Source: Iamia sp035765045
Lineage (GTDB): Bacteria > Actinomycetota > Acidimicrobiia > Acidimicrobiales > Iamiaceae
Assembly (NCBI GenBank): GCA_035765045.1
Contig: DASTYI010000099.1
Span: 66,411 to 130,410, forward strand
Direction: 5' to 3'
Length of the DNA stretch: 64,000 bases
Part shown: positions 32,176 through 39,969 of the stretch, piece after piece
Layout of the letters: the number at the start of each line of letters is the position of its first letter
How positions within the stretch are numbered: the first letter of the stretch is position 1
Program-made: the position numbers and the translations under genes
Notes under the pieces: model-generated
What the model saw: the letters and a program-made list of their open reading frames with translations, nothing else
Database searches by the model: none
Told to the model about the DNA's origin: nothing

Positions 32176-33090
32176 CTAGATGTCACCTGAAAACGTGTCG
32201 CAGTCGTCGGCCCGGCCGGTCTCGAAGCCGCGGCGGAACCAGCGCTGGCGTTGCTCGCTGCTGCCGTGGGTCCAGCTCTCGGGGTCGACGGTGCCCCGGG
32301 CCTGGGCCTGGATGCGGTCGTCGCCCACCCCGGCGGCGGCGTCGAGGGCCTCCTCGGTGTCGCCGGGGTCGAGGAGGCCACGGTCGTAGACCGTCTTGGC
32401 CCACACCCCGGCGTAGCAGTCGGCCTGGAGCTCGAGGCGGACCGACAGACCCTCGGCCCCCACCTGCTCGTCCCGGCCCCGCCGGTGGACCTCGTCGCTG
32501 GTGCCGAGCAGGTTCTGGACGTGGTGCCCCATCTCGTGGGCCACCACGTAGGCCTGGGCGAAGTCGCCGGGGGCGTCGAAGTCCTCGCCCAGCTGGCGCA
32601 TGAACCCCAGCTCGATGAAGACGTCCTGGTCGGCCGGGCAGTAGTGCGGCCCGATCTCGGCCCGGGCCCCGCCGCAGGCCGACGCCGTCGGGGTGTCGAA
32701 CAGGACGAGCGTCGCCTCGGCGTAGTCCTCGCCGGCCGCCGCGAAGGTGGCGGACCAGAAGTCCTGGGTGTCGTTGAAGACCTGGCCGACGAAGTCGCGG
32801 AGGTCGGCGTCGGCGGTGACGGTGGCGGCCCCGTCGGCGCCGGCGCCCGCCGTGGGTGCCTGCGGGAACCCGGCCGAGAAGATGTCGGCCAGGTCGCCGC
32901 CGCCCCCTCCCCCGCCGAGGCTCCGGACGACGAGCGTCACCACCACGATCAGGATGACGCCGCCGATGCCCCCGACGCCCTTGCCCATCGGGATGGGGAG
33001 GCCGCCGCCACCGAAGCCGCCCCGGGTGGAGCCCCCGGTGCGCCGGTCCTCGACGTTGCTCCTGGCGTCCGCACCTCGGCCGAACCGCAT
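32176..33090 (-). CDS. Neutral zinc metallopeptidase, YpfJ family
   Basis: The 304-residue protein has a Gly/Arg-rich N terminus, one membrane segment (GGVILIVVVTLVVRSL) and an extracytoplasmic peptidase domain with VVAHEMGHHVQNLLG (zinc HExxH). LELQADCYAGVWA supplies the third zinc ligand region, and C..H..YCPADQDVFIEL is typical of the family. The function is unclear, but it is predicted to act outside the membrane. The ATG at 33090 has no ribosome binding site; the start is placed by the family's MRFGRGA-type N terminus. Confidence 0.92.
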   Translation of the reverse strand: MRFGRGADARSNVEDRRTGGSTRGGFGGGGLPIPMGKGVGGIGGVILIVVVTLVVRSLGGGGGGGDLADIFSAGFPQAPTAGAGADGAATVTADADLRDFVGQVFNDTQDFWSATFAAAGEDYAEATLVLFDTPTASACGGARAEIGPHYCPADQDVFIELGFMRQLGEDFDAPGDFAQAYVVAHEMGHHVQNLLGTSDEVHRRGRDEQVGAEGLSVRLELQADCYAGVWAKTVYDRGLLDPGDTEEALDAAAGVGDDRIQAQARGTVDPESWTHGSSEQRQRWFRRGFETGRADDCDTFSGDI

Positions 33091-33100
33091 GGGGCCGCCC

Positions 33101-33790
33101 CTACCCCGTCGGGGGCTTCTGTCCCGAGATGGACCAGTAGACGATGCGGGCCATCGAGGTGCGGAGGTCGGCGGTGCGGACGCCCCAGAACTCGAAGCCG
33201 TAGCGGTGGGCGGCGACGTGGACGAGCATCGAGACGAGGACGCCGGCGGTGGCGTGGGGCTCGACGTCGTCGGGCAGCCGCCCGCCCGCCTTCATGTCGC
33301 CGATGGCGTCGGCCAGGGCGTTGTTGAAGTCGTTGAGGAGGCGGGTGCGGACGTTGGCGAAGCGGGCGTCGCCCTCGTCGGTGGCCAGGTCGACGACCCG
33401 CAGCACCGAGCGGTGCTCCTCCCAGAAGTCGATGATCTCGTCGACGAGGGCCTCGGCCGCGGCGTAGCCCTTCTTGCCCCGCCAGGGGCTGGTGCGGACG
33501 TGGTCGGCGAAGCGCTTGCCCTGCGCCGCCATCTCCTCGGCGAGCACCACCACGGCGCTCTCGACGTCGGCGAAGTACTGGTAGAAGGTCGCCGGGCTGG
33601 TGCCGGCGGAGCGGGCGATGTCGACGACCTTGAGCTCGCGGTACGAGCCGGCGCCGAGCATGGTGGCGGTGCAGTCGAGCAGCTTCTGGCGGGTGGCCAG
33701 GCCCCGCCGGCCGGGGCGGCGCCCGTCGGCGGCCCGGGCCTCGTCGCCCGCGGTGTCGTCGGTGTCCTCGGTCCCCTCCTCGGCGGCCAC
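33101..33790 (-). CDS. TetR-family transcriptional regulator
   Basis: The 229-residue regulator has an acidic N-terminal extension followed by the TetR HTH: TRQKLLDCTATMLGAGSY, VVDIARSAGTSPATFYQYF. The C-terminal ligand domain (about 100-225) is Trp- and Phe-rich, fitting a hydrophobic or CoA-ester ligand. The GTG start at 33790 follows the DoxX stop by 2 bases, with GGGGAG just before it. As the last gene of an operon headed by operator D, it is the best candidate to bind CTGACG-N3-CGTCAG and regulate itself. Confidence 0.9.
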   Translation of the reverse strand: MAAEEGTEDTDDTAGDEARAADGRRPGRRGLATRQKLLDCTATMLGAGSYRELKVVDIARSAGTSPATFYQYFADVESAVVVLAEEMAAQGKRFADHVRTSPWRGKKGYAAAEALVDEIIDFWEEHRSVLRVVDLATDEGDARFANVRTRLLNDFNNALADAIGDMKAGGRLPDDVEPHATAGVLVSMLVHVAAHRYGFEFWGVRTADLRTSMARIVYWSISGQKPPTG

Positions 33791-33792
33791 GA

Positions 33793-34359
33793 TCAGCTCC
33801 CCCCGCCCTCGGGGGCGGGCGGCCGGTAGCAGGCGAGCAGCAGCCCGACGCCGGCGACGACGCCGAGGCCGAGCGAGATCCCCAGGCCGGCGTAGGGCTC
33901 GAAGGCGAGGTCGAGGCCGATGGCGTGGTCGAGCGAGAGGGCGCCGGGGCCGATGGTGGCGATGCCGACGGCCGCCGCAGCCAGGATCAGGTTGTACTCC
34001 CAGCCGCTCTTGACGATGAAGAAGCCGTTCTCGCGGTGGGTCGTCCAGCCGGCGACGATCATCAACCCGACGATCGCCGCCCCCGACAGCGGGGTGAGCA
34101 GGCCGAGGGCGAGGAGCACGCCGCCGCCCAGCTCGGTCGACGCCGCCATCACGGCGTGGATCGTGCCGTTGGGCCGCATGCCCATGCTCGAGAACCAGCG
34201 GGCGGTGCCCGGGATCTTCCCGCCGCCGAAGAACTTGTTCCAGCCGTGGGCGGCCACGGTCAGCCCGACGACCACCCGGAGGATGAGGACGCCGAGGGCG
34301 ACGGCGTCGGCCTCGGCCACGTCGGTGGCGCTGATCTCGGCCAGGAGGGAGAGGCTCAC
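33793..34359 (-). CDS. DoxX-family membrane protein
   Basis: The 188-residue protein has four hydrophobic helices. LRVVVGLTVAAHGWNKFFGG at the start and ELGGGVLLALGLLTPLSG match the DoxX family. DoxX proteins are linked to quinone or thiosulfate redox systems, and in actinobacteria to oxidative stress. The GTG start overlaps the acyl-CoA synthetase stop (GTGA). It sits between a CoA ligase and the TetR gene, so it may support a redox step of the regulon. Confidence 0.88.
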   Translation of the reverse strand: MSLSLLAEISATDVAEADAVALGVLILRVVVGLTVAAHGWNKFFGGGKIPGTARWFSSMGMRPNGTIHAVMAASTELGGGVLLALGLLTPLSGAAIVGLMIVAGWTTHRENGFFIVKSGWEYNLILAAAAVGIATIGPGALSLDHAIGLDLAFEPYAGLGISLGLGVVAGVGLLLACYRPPAPEGGGS

Positions 34360-35972
34360 GCAGGGGCTCCGGTGTCGGGGGTGGGGGGTGGTCCGGCGAG
34401 GGCGGCGACGGCATCCTCGCGGAGGACGAACTTCTGGATCTTGCCCGACGGGTTGAGCGGGAGCGCGGAGGTCCAGCGCACGTGGCGGGGCGCCTTGAAG
34501 TTGGCCATGCGCTCGCGGCTCCAGGCGACGACCTCGTCCTCGCCGGGCGGGTCGACGCCGGTGGCCGGCACCAGCCAGGCGAAGCCGACCTCGCCCAGCC
34601 GCTCGTCGGGCACGCCGACCACCGCGGCCTGGGCCACCGCCGGGTGCTCGGTCAGGGTCGACTCGATCTCGGCCGGGTAGGCGTTGAAGCCGCCGCAGAT
34701 GAACATGTCCTTGGTGCGGTCGGTGATGTCGATGTAGCCGCGCTCGTCCATCGTCCCGACGTCGCCGGTGTGGAGCCAGCCGTCGGCGTCGATGGCCTCG
34801 GCCGTCCTCTCCGGGTCCTCGAAGTAGCCCTTCATCACGTTGAAGCCGCGCACGACGATCTCGCCCGGCTCGCCCCGCGGCACCTCGGTGCCGTCCTCGG
34901 CCACGATCCGCACCTCGACGCCGGGGATGGCCCGACCCGAGCTGGTCGAGATGGTCTCGGGGTCGTCGTCCTGGCGGCACATCGACACGATCCCGGTCGA
35001 CTCGCTCAACCCGTAGGCGGTGATGACGGCGTCGAAGCCGAGGTCGGCCTGCATCCGTTCGATCAGGCTGACCGGGACGGGGGCGGCCCCGGTGACGGCG
35101 ATGCGGAGGCTGGAGGAGTCGAGCGCGGCCCGGTCCGGGTGGTTGAGCATCGACTGGTAGAGCGCCGGCGGGCCCGGGAAGATCGTGATCCGCTCGGCCG
35201 CGATCGTCGCCATGACGGCCTCGACGTCGAACACCGGCAGCGGCACCATCGTCGCCCCGGTGAGGATGCAGGCGACGATGCCGGCCCGGTAGCCGAAGCT
35301 GTGGAAGAAGGGGTTGACCAGCAGGTAGCGGTCCTCGGCGGTCAGCCCGGCCAGCTCGGCCCACACCTGGAAGCCCCGCAGCGCCTGGCCGTGGGTGGTG
35401 AGCACGCCCTTGGGCCGGCCGGTGGTGCCCGAGGTGAAGATGATGTCGTTGACCGTGTCGGGGGTGAGGGCGGCACGGCGCTCGGCGACGACGGCGGGGT
35501 CGACGGCGGTCCCGGCGGCGAGGAAGTCGTCCCAGGTCCGGGTCGGCGTGGCCGCCGGCGGCGCCGGGTCGCGCAGGACGACGATCCCCTCGAGGTGGGG
35601 CAGGTCCTGGCCGTCGAGCATGCCGACGTAGCCGTTGCCGAGGAAGCCGTCGACGGTGACGAGGAGCCGGGCCCGGCTGCGGGTGAGGATCCACGCCGCC
35701 TCCGAGCCCTTGTAGCGGGAGTTGAGCGGGACCACGACGCCGCCGGCGGCCTGGAGCCCGACCACGGCGACGACCCACTCCCAGCAGTTCGGGGCCCACA
35801 GCCCGACCCGGTCGCCCGGCTCGAGCCCGGCGGCCACGAAGGCGCGGGCTGCCTCGTCGACCCGGTCGGCCAGCGCGGACCAGGTGAGGCGGTGCGGCCC
35901 GTCGACGATGGCCTCGCCGTCGGGGTGGCGCGCGGCCACCTCGGTGAGGGCGGCCGGGATGCTGGTCGTCAC
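34356..35972 (-). CDS. Acyl-CoA synthetase, FadD3-like
   Basis: The 538-residue AMP-binding enzyme has DIIFTSGTTGRPKGVLTTH, AYGLSESTG, DGWLHTGDVG, KDMFICGGFNAYPAEIE and the catalytic Lys in NPSGKIQK. The stretch TPDTVNDIIFTSGTTGRPKG closely resembles FadD3, the ligase for the steroid C/D-ring propionate HIP, but other FadD ligases are similar. The GTG start overlaps the stop of the isochorismatase-like gene. It would activate a carboxylic acid from the pathway induced by the same TetR ligand. Confidence 0.9.
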   Translation of the reverse strand: MTTSIPAALTEVAARHPDGEAIVDGPHRLTWSALADRVDEAARAFVAAGLEPGDRVGLWAPNCWEWVVAVVGLQAAGGVVVPLNSRYKGSEAAWILTRSRARLLVTVDGFLGNGYVGMLDGQDLPHLEGIVVLRDPAPPAATPTRTWDDFLAAGTAVDPAVVAERRAALTPDTVNDIIFTSGTTGRPKGVLTTHGQALRGFQVWAELAGLTAEDRYLLVNPFFHSFGYRAGIVACILTGATMVPLPVFDVEAVMATIAAERITIFPGPPALYQSMLNHPDRAALDSSSLRIAVTGAAPVPVSLIERMQADLGFDAVITAYGLSESTGIVSMCRQDDDPETISTSSGRAIPGVEVRIVAEDGTEVPRGEPGEIVVRGFNVMKGYFEDPERTAEAIDADGWLHTGDVGTMDERGYIDITDRTKDMFICGGFNAYPAEIESTLTEHPAVAQAAVVGVPDERLGEVGFAWLVPATGVDPPGEDEVVAWSRERMANFKAPRHVRWTSALPLNPSGKIQKFVLREDAVAALAGPPPTPDTGAPA

Positions 35973-36589
35973 GGCGCCTCCCAGGCGGCGATCAGCTCGT
36001 CCACCGTGGTGAGCGTGGCGAGCAGGGCGATGGTGCCGTCGAGGACGGCGTCCGCATAGGCGCGGGGGATGCCGGTGACCCCGTCGCGGGGGACGACGAC
36101 CTGGTAGCCGGCGTTGACCGCGTCCATCACCAGGTTGGTCACGGCCACGTTGACCGACACCCCGGTGACCACGATCGTCGCCACGCCCAGGTTGCGGAGG
36201 ACCGGGTCGAGGTCGGTGCCGGCCATGGGCGACAGCCCGTGGAGCCGGGTCAGCACGATGTCGGACGGCTCGGGCCCGAGCGCGGGCACGACGGTGGCCT
36301 CGGGGCTGCCGGGCAGCAGCCCGACGGGGCTCTTGCGGACCCCGGCGAAGAGCCGGGCGTTGGTGTTCGACCCCCGCCCGTCGGCCCGGCGGGCGGCGGT
36401 GGCGTGGACGACGGCGACGTCGGCGGCCCGGGCGGCGGCGCACAGCCGGGCCACCGCGGCGATCATCGGACCGGCGGCCGCGGCCAGCTCGGGGAGGGCC
36501 GAGCGGGGCCCCACGACCCCGCTCTGGACCTCCGAGGTCACCACCGCGCACCGCTCGGGGCGCACCAGGTCGGCCAGGTCGACGGGCAT
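35969..36589 (-). CDS. Cysteine hydrolase, isochorismatase-like
   Basis: The 206-residue protein has the fold's AVVTSEVQSGVVG start, a central Arg/Lys (RKSPVGLL) and VVTGVSVNVAVTNLVMDA. In the last motif the usual catalytic Cys (as in GVxTxxCV) is replaced by an Asn/Ser context (GVSVNVAV). Activity as a cysteine amidase is therefore doubtful; it may be a non-cysteine hydrolase or a binding protein. It is the first gene of a five-gene operon with operator D 15 bases upstream. Confidence 0.82.
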   Translation of the reverse strand: MPVDLADLVRPERCAVVTSEVQSGVVGPRSALPELAAAAGPMIAAVARLCAAARAADVAVVHATAARRADGRGSNTNARLFAGVRKSPVGLLPGSPEATVVPALGPEPSDIVLTRLHGLSPMAGTDLDPVLRNLGVATIVVTGVSVNVAVTNLVMDAVNAGYQVVVPRDGVTGIPRAYADAVLDGTIALLATLTTVDELIAAWEAP

Positions 36590-36596
36590 CGCCGGG

Positions 36597-36618
36597 ACGC
36601 TACCTGACGCCCCGTCAG
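36597..36618 (-). promoter_or_regulatory. -10 TAGCGT and operator D (CTGACG-CCC-CGTCAG)
   Basis: TAGCGT at 36597-36602 ends 7 bases before ATG 36589, and the palindromic operator at 36604-36618 starts 1 base upstream of it. A repressor here would block RNA polymerase at the spacer between -35 and -10. Confidence 0.83.
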
Positions 36619-36674
36619 ATGTCGGGATGAGGGTCGTCGCCGGGGGTGCGCCGACAGGCGGACCCGATCCGTCA

Positions 36675-36680
36675 TACGCT
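36675..36680 (+). promoter_or_regulatory. -10 hexamer TACGCT of the neocarzinostatin-like gene
   Basis: TACGCT ends 6 bases before GTG 36687 and supports that start over an upstream in-frame ATG at 36627. Confidence 0.5.
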
Positions 36681-36686
36681 GCCCCC

Positions 36687-37664
36687 GTGGGGGTGCAGGC
36701 GCCCATCGGGCAGGAGGCGACGATCCGGGGACCGGAGCGGCCCCGGCGGCGTGCCCTCGGCTGCCTGTTGACCGGCCTCGTCGTGCTCGGGGCCGGCACC
36801 GTCGCCGCCGTCGTGTGCGCCGCCGTGGCCATCAGCACCTTCCGGGGCCTGGCCGACCTCGACGTCGCCCCCGGCGACGGGACCGACTCGCTCCGGCTCG
36901 CCGTGGCCGTCGCCCCGACCGAGGGGCTCACCGACGGCGCCACCGTCCTCGTCACCAGCGAGGCCTTCGGCGCCCACCAGGTGGTGAGCATCGGGCAGTG
37001 CCTGGCCACGGCCGAGGAGGAGGGCGTCGCCGCCTGCGACACCGACGGCGGGCAGCGCTACGCCGTCGGCGCCGACGGGAAGCTGGCGGCGACGGTGCCG
37101 ATCCGCCGGGTCATCACGGTCGACGGCGAGGCCCACGACTGCGCGGCGACGCCCGGGCGCTGCCTCCTCGTCGCCGCCGACGCCTCGGACTACGACCACT
37201 CCGGGGGCATGCCGCTGCGCTTCGCCGACGGCCTGCCCCCCGCCGACCTCACGCCCCGCACCGGCGCCCGGCCCACCACGCTGCGGCTGCCCGGCACCCT
37301 CGCCCCCGAGGGCCCGGTCACCCCCGGCACCGAGCTGACGGCCACGGTCAGCGGCCTGATCCCCGGCGAGCCCGTGATCGCCGGGCTCTGCGGCGAAGCC
37401 TTCCTCGACGACGGGATCACGACCTGCGAGCCGGCGACCGACGACGCCGTGGCGGCCCTCCTCGGCCGCTCGGTCGAGGGCGTCGAGCTCCACGCCGACG
37501 AGACCGGGACCGCCACCTTCACCGTGGCCGCGCCGGCCGAGATCGACCCCCTCGCCGACGACCCCGTCGACTGCACCGCCGCCCCCGGCCGCTGCGCCCT
37601 CGTCGTCGGCGCCGCCGCCGACCCCCAGCGCTCCGCCTACCTCCCCCTCACCGTCTCCCCCTGA
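36687..37664 (+). CDS. Membrane-anchored protein with two neocarzinostatin-like beta domains
   Basis: The 325-residue protein has one N-terminal membrane segment (LLTGLVVLGAGTVAAVVCAA). Two extracytoplasmic domains of about 120 residues follow. Each has a Cys pair set ending CAATPGRCLLV or CTAAPGRCALV and Ser/Thr-rich strands, as in neocarzinostatin-family carrier proteins. Such domains bind small hydrophobic molecules in known cases; here this is only inferred. It is divergent from the cysteine hydrolase operon, with operator D in between. Confidence 0.72.
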   Translation: MGVQAPIGQEATIRGPERPRRRALGCLLTGLVVLGAGTVAAVVCAAVAISTFRGLADLDVAPGDGTDSLRLAVAVAPTEGLTDGATVLVTSEAFGAHQVVSIGQCLATAEEEGVAACDTDGGQRYAVGADGKLAATVPIRRVITVDGEAHDCAATPGRCLLVAADASDYDHSGGMPLRFADGLPPADLTPRTGARPTTLRLPGTLAPEGPVTPGTELTATVSGLIPGEPVIAGLCGEAFLDDGITTCEPATDDAVAALLGRSVEGVELHADETGTATFTVAAPAEIDPLADDPVDCTAAPGRCALVVGAAADPQRSAYLPLTVSP

Positions 37665-37681
37665 GGCCCCGCGGCTGGGGC

Positions 37682-37716
37682 AACCGCCTCAAGGTGCCAG
37701 GCACCTTGAGGCGGTT
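37682..37716. repeat. GGTGCC-A-GGCACC palindrome with 17-bp perfect arms
   Basis: AACCGCCTCAAGGTGCC and its exact complement are separated by one A. It lies after the neocarzinostatin-like gene and before operators E and F, where it can end transcription from the upstream gene. Confidence 0.85.
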
Positions 37717-37728
37717 CCGAGGCGGGAC

Positions 37729-37768
37729 CTGACGGGCTGTCAGGGTAGGATCTGACGACCCGTCAGAT
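37729..37768. promoter_or_regulatory. Operators E and F upstream of amidohydrolase 2
   Basis: Site E (37729-37743) is CTGACG-GGC-TGTCAG with one mismatch. Site F (37750-37768) is the perfect palindrome ATCTGACG-ACC-CGTCAGAT. A TAGGAT hexamer between them (37746-37751) abuts site F exactly as TAAGAT abuts site A. GGAGGA for the gene is at 37780-37785. Confidence 0.85.
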
Positions 37769-37788
37769 TCGGGATCTCCGGAGGAACC

Positions 37789-38982
37789 ATGGCCGAGCTG
37801 CCCAAGATCATCAGCGTCGACGACCACGTCGTGGAGCCGGCCCACGTGTGGCAGACCTGGCTCCCCGAGCGGTACCGGGCCGACGGGCCCCGCATCGAGC
37901 GCCGCGGCGTCGGCGGGATGAAGCACATCGGCGGCGGCACCTACGAGCAGGAGTTCACCGACGACGGCCGCCCCGCCGACTGCTGGGTGTTCGGCGACCT
38001 CGTCTACATCCACAAGCGCCACGTCGCCGCCGTCGGCTACTCCCGTGACGAGATGACGATGACGCCGATGACCTACGAGGAGATGCGGCCCGGCTGCTAC
38101 GACCCCAAGGCCCGGGTCGAGGACCAGGAGATCAACCACGTCGAGGCCTCGCTCTGCTTCCCGACGTTCCCCCGCTTCTGCGGGCAGACCTTCACCGAGC
38201 ACCCCGACCGGGACATGGGGCTCGCCTGCGTCAAGGCCTACAACGACTGGATGGTCGAGGAGTGGTGCGGCGACTCGGGCGGCGCCCTGATCCCGCTGAT
38301 CATCGTCCCGCTGTGGGACGCGGAGCTGGCCGCCGCCGAGGTCCGCCGCAACGCCGAGCGGGGCGTCCACGCCGTGTGCTTCAGCGAGGTCCCGGCCCAC
38401 CTCGGCCTCCCGTCGATCCACTCCGGCTTCTGGGACCCCTTCTTCGCCGCCTGCGAGGACACCGAGACCACGATCAACATGCACATCGGGTCCTCGTCGC
38501 GCATGCCCGCCACCTCGCCCGACGCCCCGGTCGCCGTCGCCGCCTCGCTCAGCTTCAACAACGCCATGGCGTCGATGAGCGACTGGCTGTTCAGCGGCAA
38601 CCTGGTCAAGTTCCCCGAGCTCAAGCTGGCCTACAGCGAGGGCCAGATCGGCTGGATCCCCTACATCCTCGAGCGGGTCGACGACGTGTGGAAGGAGCAC
38701 CGGGCGTGGGGCGGGGTCAAGGACCTCATCCCCGAGCCGCCGTCGACCTACTACTACAGGAACATGTACGGCTGCTTCTTCCGGGACCAGCACGGCGTCG
38801 ACAGCCTCGACATCGTCGGCGTCGACAACATCACCTTCGAGACCGACTACCCCCACACCGACTCGACCTGGCCCGACACGAAGGCCATCGCCACCGGGTA
38901 CATGCAGGGGCTCCCGGAGGAGACCGTGTACAAGATCATGCGGGGCAACGCCATCAAGATGCTGAGCCTCGACCTCGTCTAG
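37789..38982 (+). CDS. Amidohydrolase-2 (ACMSD-like) family protein, paralogue 2
   Basis: The 397-residue protein is collinear with the one at 25496-26695 (for example KIISVDDHVVEPAHVWQ, AYNDWMVEEWCGDSGG, NMHIGSSSRMPATS, FETDYPHTDSTWP). Differences cluster after KRHVAAVGYSRDEM and in the C terminus. GGAGGA lies 3 bases before the ATG. The gene starts an operon with an enoyl-CoA hydratase and has two CTGACG operators. Both paralogues share the operator family, so they likely act on related substrates or successive intermediates. Confidence 0.92.
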   Translation: MAELPKIISVDDHVVEPAHVWQTWLPERYRADGPRIERRGVGGMKHIGGGTYEQEFTDDGRPADCWVFGDLVYIHKRHVAAVGYSRDEMTMTPMTYEEMRPGCYDPKARVEDQEINHVEASLCFPTFPRFCGQTFTEHPDRDMGLACVKAYNDWMVEEWCGDSGGALIPLIIVPLWDAELAAAEVRRNAERGVHAVCFSEVPAHLGLPSIHSGFWDPFFAACEDTETTINMHIGSSSRMPATSPDAPVAVAASLSFNNAMASMSDWLFSGNLVKFPELKLAYSEGQIGWIPYILERVDDVWKEHRAWGGVKDLIPEPPSTYYYRNMYGCFFRDQHGVDSLDIVGVDNITFETDYPHTDSTWPDTKAIATGYMQGLPEETVYKIMRGNAIKMLSLDLV

Positions 38983-38991
38983 ACAGACGTC

Positions 38992-39798
38992 GTGACCTCG
39001 GATCTGACCACGCTGACCTGGCGCGTCGCCGACGGCGTCGGCTGGGTCACCCTGAACCGGCCCGACCGCTACAACGCCTTCGACAAGGTGATGTGCGACG
39101 AGCTCCAGGCCCTGTGGCTGCGGCTCCGCACCGACGACTCCGTCAGGTGCGTGGTGCTCGGGGCCGAGGGCGGCAAGGCCTTCTGCACCGGGATCGACCG
39201 CGACTTCGTCCCCTCCGAGGGCGGCGCCGCCTACGACTTCTCGCCCTACACCTACGACGACCCCGGCCGGCAGCTCGGGCCCAAGAGCAACGAGCTGTGG
39301 AAGCCGGTGATCGCGGCGGTTGACGGGATCGCCTGCGGGGGCGCCTTCTACCTGCTGGGCGAGGTCGACTTCATCATCGCCACGTCGGGGTCGACCTTCT
39401 TCGACCCGCACGTCACCTACGGCATGCCGGCGGTGTACGAGCCGCTGCTGATGCTCCACCGCAACATGCCCTTCGGGGAGATCCTGCGGATGACCCTGCT
39501 CGGCAACCACGAGCGGATGACCGCCCGCCGGGCCCACGAGATCGGCCTGGTGTCCGAGGTCGTCGCCTCGGCCGACGAGCTGGCGGAGGCCGCCGGGTGG
39601 GCCGCCGCCGCCATCGCCTCGGCCCCGCCGGCGGCCGTCCAGGCCACGCTCCGCACCCTGTGGGCGGGGCGGGAGCTGACCCGCCAGCAGGCCCTCGCCC
39701 TCGGCGGCCCGCTGCTCAACCTGGGCATGAGCGAGGAGGCCCTGGCCGAGGGCCAGAAGGTCTTCCAAGGCGAGCGCATCACCCCCCGCGACCGGTGA
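38992..39798 (+). CDS. Enoyl-CoA hydratase/isomerase family protein
   Basis: The 268-residue crotonase-fold protein has VGWVTLNRPDRYNAF, the oxyanion-hole segments GKAFCTGIDR and AAVDGIACGGAFYLLGEVD, and a C-terminal helical region. The acidic catalytic residues of true hydratases are not obvious in the second half (DPHVTYGMPAVYEP), so it may be an isomerase, hydrolase or C-C lyase of the same fold. The GTG start is 9 bases after amidohydrolase 2, so they form an operon. Confidence 0.87.
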   Translation: MTSDLTTLTWRVADGVGWVTLNRPDRYNAFDKVMCDELQALWLRLRTDDSVRCVVLGAEGGKAFCTGIDRDFVPSEGGAAYDFSPYTYDDPGRQLGPKSNELWKPVIAAVDGIACGGAFYLLGEVDFIIATSGSTFFDPHVTYGMPAVYEPLLMLHRNMPFGEILRMTLLGNHERMTARRAHEIGLVSEVVASADELAEAAGWAAAAIASAPPAAVQATLRTLWAGRELTRQQALALGGPLLNLGMSEEALAEGQKVFQGERITPRDR

Positions 39799-39805
39799 CC
39801 GCGAC

Positions 39806-39960
39806 CCCCTCCGACAGAAACCGGTTGTCGCCCGCCCAGGTCGCGCCCCCGCGACGATCCTCGACAAGAACGGGTTCTTGTAGGAGATCGTCGCGCCGGC
39901 GGGGGGTGGCGGTGTTCTGGCGCGGTGAGGTCGCGTGGGCGCGACGAGGGCGCGCCGGAA
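39806..39960. repeat. Cluster of three palindromic elements
   Basis: A degenerate palindrome around AACCGGTT lies at about 39806-39845. GCGACGATC...GACAAGAAC-GG-GTTCTTGTA...GATCGTCGC lies at 39851-39893, the same family as 3539-3594. A GTTCTGGCGCG/CGCGCCGGAAC stem with an inner GTCGCG-TGGG-CGCGAC lies at 39914-39960, the same family as 48711-48760. They fill the 170-base gap before the next gene. Confidence 0.78.
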
Positions 39961-39969
39961 CGGCGGTCG

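Noticed and set aside
39925..39969. GTG 39925 as start of the short acyl-CoA synthetase
   Set aside because: The added residues are encoded by a palindromic repeat and do not resemble the family N terminus.
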